A stretch of 64,000 nt of DNA. It comes from Diphasiastrum complanatum (lineage: Eukaryota; Streptophyta; Lycopodiopsida; Lycopodiales; Lycopodiaceae). The translations under genes were made by a program, and so were the position numbers. Numbering within the stretch: position 1 is the first letter of the stretch; the number at the start of each line of letters is the position of its first letter. The stretch lies in contig CM055103.1 of NCBI GenBank assembly GCA_029204225.1, positions 20,464,709-20,528,708 of the forward strand, written 5' to 3'. Shown in pieces: positions 58,509 to 64,000 of the stretch. The notes beneath the pieces are model-generated. The model did no database searches, was not told where the DNA came from, and worked only from the letters and a program-made list of their open reading frames with translations.

Positions 58509-59060
58509 TTGTTTGTAGAAGTCACTAGTAAGATGGGATCTGCTAGAGCATACCTTCTAGAAGCTAGTGAGAGATTGAATTCTACAAATTATGCTATTTG
58601 GAAGGTTAGGATGGAATCACTCTTGGTGCTCCAGGACCTTTATGAGTTCTTGATTGAGGATGAAGATGAATCTCTAGGTGTACAAGAGTTAGCTAGATAC
58701 AAGAAGAGATTTAGGCTTGCACTTCATTGTGTGAAGATGAATGTGAGCAATGATTTGTTGAGAGAAGTATCAGCATGTACTAGTGCTAAAGAGGCTTCGG
58801 AGTCCTTAAAATCAATCTATGAATCTAGTAACACTTCAAGAGTACTCATGCTTAGCAATCAGATTTTGCAAAGCATGAAGAGAAGTGAGGAGAGGGATTA
58901 TGTACTCAGAATCAAGTCTCTAAATAGGGAGTTGGCTTCCATTGGAGAGAAGATTCATGATGGAGAGCTTGTACAAATTGTTCTAATGGTCTAGGAGACG
59001 ACTTTGGAAATTTGGTCCAAATTTTTGCCATCCAAGACACTTTGCCAACTATAGAACATA
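58509..59060 (+). pseudogene. Copia gag (UBN2 type), truncated
   Basis: The ATG near 58534 gives GSARAYLLEASERLNSTNYA, IWKVRMESLLVLQDLYEFL and ASESLKSIYESSNTSRVLML. After a small frame change at 58985, NLVQIFAIQDTLPTIE-like codons continue to about 59060, where antisense copia sequence starts. No knuckle or protease. Confidence 0.8.
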
Positions 59061-60172
59061 TAACAATCCATGGGTTAACGTGCCCTTCACATAATGAAGA
59101 ATTCTCTTCGCTGCTTTCCAATGAATCTCTCTAGGAAAAGCCATGAATCGACTTACAACGCTTACAACATAACTTATGTCAGGATGAGTAGTTGTGAGAT
59201 AAATCAACGAACCAACTAATTGACCAAATAAAGTGGCATCAACTAGTGCACTCTCATCCTGGTTAGATAGTTTCTTACCAACCTCCACAGGTGTGGATAC
59301 TGGCTTGCTGTCGCACATTTTGAAATGCCTCAAAATCTCATTCACGTACTTTGTTTGTGTTAGTGCGATGTTATTGCAACCTTGCCATACTCCCAAACAA
59401 TAGTGCATCAAGCCAAGATTAGTCATATCAAAACTAGAAGATAAGTCTTTCTTGATTGCACAAATCAAATTATCATCATTTCTTGTGATTATGAGGTCAT
59501 CTACGTATAGCACAATCAGTGTGATACTAGAGTGACGAGCAAAGTAGAAAGATTGAAATTTGAAGAAGTGCGTATCAAACCTCTAGAAAGGAGATGCTCA
59601 TCAAAGTGGCTATACCAAGCACGTGGTGCTTGTCTCAATCCATACAAGGCTTTCTTCAGCTTGCAGACTTTGTCTTCCATGCCATGTATCACAAAGCCAC
59701 TAGCTTGTTCCATGTACAATTCGTCTTCAAGTTTACCATTTAGGAATGCGGACTTTACATCTATCTGATGTAGATTCCATCCAAATAGTGCCTCCAAAGC
59801 AATCATTATGTGAAGTGTATTCCACTTGGCCACAGGAGTGAAGGTCTCTTTGTAGTCAATGCCCTTACTTTGGGCATAGCCCTTCACTACAGGCCTTGCT
59901 TTGTGTTCTGCAATAGTTCCATCGGCATTGTACTTTGTCCTGTATACCCATTTGTTGCCAATGGGTCTTTTAACCTTTGGAAGATCCACTATCTCCCATG
60001 TGTCATGTTGTTTGATGGAATCAATCTCCTCCTGCATTGATTTTTGCCATATCTCCTGATTTTTGGCCTCCTCAAAGCAAGAGGGTTTAGTAGATGAAAT
60101 AATGTCACTCATAAGTGCAAGATTTACCTGAAACTTGTCAAGTTCCTTCCTCTCTCGTGTGGAATGCCACAA
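59049..60172 (-). pseudogene. Antisense copia reverse transcriptase and RNase H fragment
   Basis: The minus strand from 60172: KRPIGNKWVYRTKYNADGTI, GIDYKETFTPVAKWNTLHIM, NLHQIDVKSAFLNGKLEDEL and KKALYGLRQAPRAWYSHFDE. A frame change near 59515 leads to MLYVDDLIITRNDDNLICAI and LGLMHYCLGVWQGCNNIALT, then SLIYLTTTHPDISYVVSVVS to HWKAAKRILHYVKGTLTHGL. It is inside element E but reversed, and closer in sequence style to the copia at 871-4947 than to E. Confidence 0.8.
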
Positions 60173-60254
60173 CTCTCTCTCCTTGTTGGCTCGACAATTT
60201 ACCCTTCCTTGTCACTCATGTGTTTAGTATACCATTTGGGTAACTTATGTTGAG

Positions 60255-61031
60255 GTGATCCGCTACAAGGTGAATAGGAATCCCATGGTGACAATGGCCG
60301 AGTTATCAAATTGCATGCAAATTTTCCATTCAAGTGTGCATCTTGCAAGGATGGTGAGCATTGGAGGGTCTACTTTCTTTGAGTACTTGTTGGATATTAT
60401 TAGTAGACATGGAGTGACTTGTTTCTTATCTTTAAGATCTATGGTGTTTAGTACTCTTTATGACAAGATAATGAAATTAGATGCTTTCAAATCTCCATTT
60501 GTTGTTGATAAAGCAATTTCATTGGATAATTATTTTTGTAATAGTTTGAATAGTGTCATAAAAGGTGAAACATCATTTGTATTGAAAATCTTTGAGTCCA
60601 CATGCTTTGAGCATGATCATTACAATGTAAGGACCAAATATTATCCTATTTCAATGATAGGAATAATGGTAGTGTTTTGCTCTTCAAGTAGTGATTGTAG
60701 AATCTACTTGTTTTCCATCAAAGAAGTTGTCAATGGTGGAAATGTGATCTTTCAAAAGTGGAAGATTTGTAAACTTGAAGAAGCACCTTTGGATCAACAC
60801 CTTATTCAATTCATTGATGGTTTGGAGTCAAGTCAAGTGGAGGAGCAAGCTCAAGACCCAAGGACTCCAAGAAGACCCTTGAGTATCAAGATGGAGCCAT
60901 CAAGGCTCAATCATGTGGATCAAGCGAGGCAAATTGTCTTTGGCAACATTATGTATGCACTTAATAGTTTTATTAATGTATCTTCAAGTGCACAAAATGC
61001 CTTGGAATCCATGGCTTGGCATGATGTATAG
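60255..61031 (+). pseudogene. Element E 3' interior with copia linker-like end
   Basis: A 258-codon frame. The first part (FFEYLLDIISRHGVTCFLSL) is not recognised. The last third, APLDQHLIQFIDGLESSQVE then DPRTPRRPLSIKMEPSRLNH and YALNSFINVSS, looks like the variable linker between copia integrase and reverse transcriptase. No catalytic domain. The frame stops before the polypurine tract at 61231. Confidence 0.45.
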
Positions 61032-61242
61032 TTTTTGAAGTGTGCTACATGTATAAAGACACATTTGTGGAACATCTTGCAAGAGATCCTTTAAGAGGTG
61101 GTGAAAGATCCTTCATGGACATCATTCTCTATTGGAGTCTCAAAAGTTTCTTGTTTCTAGCTGGATTTTTTAGACACTTCTAAAAGAATTCATTCATCTT
61201 GAAAGAGAGTTGTAAATAGATCAAGCTAAATTTGAGGAGGAG

Positions 61243-61943
61243 TGTGAAGAATTGCCAAAAATTGGCAAATCTAGCTTGATCAAAAACCATGTAGAACTTT
61301 GTAAATATTGTGTATAATTGGGTTCCACACATGGAAGGCCAAGATGCCATGTGGTAACCCACTCCTAATGTAGGTTAGGTCAAGTCAAGAGAGTTGGTCA
61401 TGTCTATTTGTTGGTCATTCCTACTTTATAGGACCTACACCTAAGTTTAAGGTGAAAATTTGACCAACTAGCTACCTACCAAGCATAACTCTAGGATCTA
61501 GGCTGAGGTTTCATTTTAGGGCAAGAAGAGCGAGTTAACTTCCTTATTACATGATGGAAATCCACCTAACTTTAAGAAGGAAGTCGAATTTGCTATGTAT
61601 TCAAGCTCCCATTGTGAGAAGATAGAATCTTTTTGGAGCTCATTGGCAATCTCAAGCTAGTTCACTATGTACATTGAGTTTTTGTGATCCAAATGAAACC
61701 AAATCAATTTCTACTTGTTTCTCAGGTTGAAGGCCGTACTAAAGCCTGTAGTACACACGTGTGGGCTTGGATTTCAATGTTGATCAATGCTTTTGCTTGT
61801 TAATGCTTGTTGTTTGTCAAATTCCCAATCTAGATCAACTTTTTTGATGACTAGTTTTTTGATAGATTGTTAAGCAAGCATCAAATCACTCTTGTGGATA
61901 TTTTGTAAATCCATTTTTGGTCCTAAAGTATAGTACTTTCACA
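61243..61943 (+). repeat. 3' LTR of element E
   Basis: 701 bp. The 5' LTR partner is 57242-57727 (truncated). Confidence 0.88.
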
Positions 61944-62450
61944 ACTTACTATCCCGGCTATCGAGTATTCCGAAGGAAGACTGTATAGTTTAAAAATCTC
62001 ATCAATAAATAACCTTGATAACTCTAGAGCTCTAATGATTGTTTTGGTTTGAAAAAAGTGAGTCATTTTGGTCAAACGGTCAGTTGTGACCCATATAGCA
62101 TCATGACCCTTCTGGGTCTTAGGCAGGCCTACTATAATATCTATGGAATTACTTTTCGATCTACCAGCGGGTATTTTTAGAGTTGTAACAACCCTCACAT
62201 ACCTTTAGATGTCCTGCTTTATTAATCTGACACTTCTGGCAACTGATTACATATTGTTGGATGTCCTTTTTTATACTGGGCCAGAAGAATTGCCTATAAA
62301 GAAGCTCATAGGTCTTCTGAATACCTGGGTGCCCCATACTAGGATTGGTGTCTAAAATCCTTTAAATCAGGGGCACATGCTCTATTTTTGTAGAGTAGAT
62401 ACTGATGGAATATTGTTTCATTTGAAACCTTGGGAACACTGACCCTCAAC
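61944..62450 (-). pseudogene. Gypsy integrase zinc-binding and N-core part
   Basis: Minus strand: YLLYKNRACAPDLKDF near 62400, then MGHPGIQKTYELLYRQFFWP, SIKKDIQQYVISCQKCQINK (the His/Cys zinc-binding unit), and IIVGLPKTQKGHDAIWVTTD, RLTKMTHFFQTKTIIRALEL. It runs into LYSLPSEYSIAGIVS at the copia border. About 75 residues expected next are missing before the C-terminal part at 57240. Confidence 0.8.
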
Positions 62451-64000
62451 CACTATTGGAATACTTGGGTAATTTTACAGACTCGAATCATCAACGTCAT
62501 CAGATGTATGCTTGGACTCTTTATCCTCAACGAATGCTATCGTATACTTGGATGAACTGTCTTGAGAATTTGTAAATTTTTGCTCTAGATTGTATTCTAG
62601 GAGAAATGAGGACCCTACTGACATTTTCCCTTCAAAGATTCTAATAAACTGATTTCCAAGTATTGTATTTTTTGTTTATGTCTGATAAAGCATACTGGTC
62701 TATATCTGATAGACAATTGAGCTTTCCGACCACCAAGCTCTCGACTAATTTTGTGACTCTCATAATTAGCCTTAATCTTAAACTGAAAACTGAGTTAAGC
62801 ACTACAATGCTTTCCTATCTCAAGGTATAAATGCATGAAAAAAAGGTTTCCAATGACTGATCTCCTTTCTCTTCGCCTTAAGAACATTCGTCATCTTTGA
62901 CAAATCTTTAGACTAGCGGCTCTATCTTTGAGAGTCTGATGTGTATCTGATATTTGTTCGGATTCACATGAATAAGACAATATTCGATCTATTGTGCCCA
63001 TTGGTACTCCAAATAAATCGGTGTCCCATACCACCGACTTACCTTTCAGAACTAATGAACATGAAAATGACTAACTAATCTTGTGATAACGCTTATAGGT
63101 CAACGTCCCAGACCATCGGACTATTTGATAGTGTTATCACCATGATGACTAATCTTATCATTTGAATGCATGTTAATCCCATCTAGAGAGGTGACATGAC
63201 TCGATGGTTATCCAATTTGTTGTTAGACAATAAGCTCAAAGGGTTGTCGATTTGGCTTATTGCCAAAATATGACCTTAGACATAGCCCTAAGAATCATTT
63301 GAGTTGTCAAAGAGTCATTGAAAGTTTACATTGTAACTCACCATATCCTTGGCTTGTCTTTTGGTCCATATTAGGGTCTACTCATGGGATACTGATAAAG
63401 GTAACTAACCACCCATAATCCCATGTCTCTTTAGTTTATTTGCTGATCCTTATGGATTTAGGTAAAATATTGCATTTCTCAACCTATGTACAACTCTTTG
63501 TACTGAGAAATGAGTGATTATATCAAAACTTTATGGATTTTATCAATTCAAGAAACTGATTGAACCTCTTTAACTTACATAGAAATGACTGAACTTAATG
63601 TCTGTAAAATGGTTCACCTCGGAGATACTATCCTAAGTAAGTCATATGATCTTCTTAAGTTGCAAATCTAGCATATGAAGCATGCAAATTACAAGAAACT
63701 GGTTGCATTCAATTTTAAACAAATTGAAAGAATTTATTTTTTTAAGAGATGGTAAACCCAATACATGAAATCTTGCAAAAAAAAAACTACTGTCTATCAA
63801 CAATTTAAAACTAATCTAACCTCTTAACTTTGCAAGGAAATCTAGTTCATATTCATTTTTCTTGGACATTTTTCCACTTGTTGAGGAAAGTCTATAGGAT
63901 GTCGAGATTCTATCCTTTGTTGTGGGCTATTAAATGTAGTCGGTTTTAGGTCTTTGGAATTACTGAAAATAGACCTAATGACATTTTCCTAAATCTGAGA
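62451..64000. other. No gene recognised; probable gypsy remnants
   Basis: If the minus-strand gypsy element continues, its RNase H and reverse transcriptase should lie here, but I could not read any catalytic motif on either strand. Moderately AT-rich, without strong repeats. Confidence 0.45.

Larger units (their letters stand above)
57242..61943 (+). mobile_element. Copia element E with both LTRs, inserted in gypsy
   Basis: 3' LTR 61243-61943 (TGTGAAGAATTGCC .. ACTTTCACA) with the polypurine tract TTTGAGGAGGAG just before it. 5' LTR 57242-57727 lacks its first 155 bp and has an internal deletion of about 55-75 bp relative to the 3' LTR. The primer binding site is at 57728-57739. Internal: gag (58509-59060), a reversed copia fragment (about 59062-60200), then an integrase-to-RT linker-like region. 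Gypsy integrase lies on both sides. Without the 5' tip no target duplication can be checked. Confidence 0.8.

Overview
This is nuclear DNA of a flowering or other seed plant. The signs are Ty1/copia elements primed by initiator tRNA-Met, chromodomain-type Ty3/gypsy fragments, plant-type BED/DUF659 hAT transposase remnants, introns with GT..AG borders, and abundant CT/GA, CA/TG and TA microsatellites. I cannot name the species. No tRNA, rRNA or CRISPR locus was recognised.

Only one host gene looks intact. It is a minus-strand gene for a plant member of the RlmL/UPF0020 RNA methyltransferase family. Its three coding exons (38379-37213, 24226-23961, 23746-23521) join in phase to give about 552 residues with a plastid-type leader. 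Intron 1 is about 13 kb and holds much of the middle of the window: two hAT transposase remnants, non-autonomous hAT ends and long microsatellites.

Layout. 1-860: broken element-associated ORF (-). 871-4947: decayed copia (+). 5.3-18.3 kb: a family of terminal-inverted-repeat elements whose ends carry a small hairpin and sit in TA microsatellites. The clearest copy, 11714-18189, has inverted repeats of about 400 bp and carries a fragment of an RRP1/Nop52-like host gene plus a gag/coat-like viral or retroelement fragment. 18.3-22.2 kb: duplicated and inverted exon-like pieces, then a 712-bp non-autonomous hAT element. 23.5-38.4 kb: the methyltransferase gene, with an intronic hAT element at 33012-36915 bounded by a perfect 8-bp target duplication. 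38.4-40.6 kb: nothing recognised.

40.6-64 kb is nested LTR retrotransposons: a gypsy chromodomain end; a protease-less copia (+); an antisense gag-protease piece; a second copia (-) at 45756-55608 interrupted by a complete copia at 47650-53543 (paired LTRs, PBS, PPT, 5-bp target duplication AGATC); a gypsy 3' end; and another copia (57242-61943) inserted into a gypsy integrase. Every retroelement pol gene seen here is broken, so this stretch looks like old accumulated insertions. The more unusual content is the TA-associated cargo-carrying elements and the hAT family with palindrome-rich ends.
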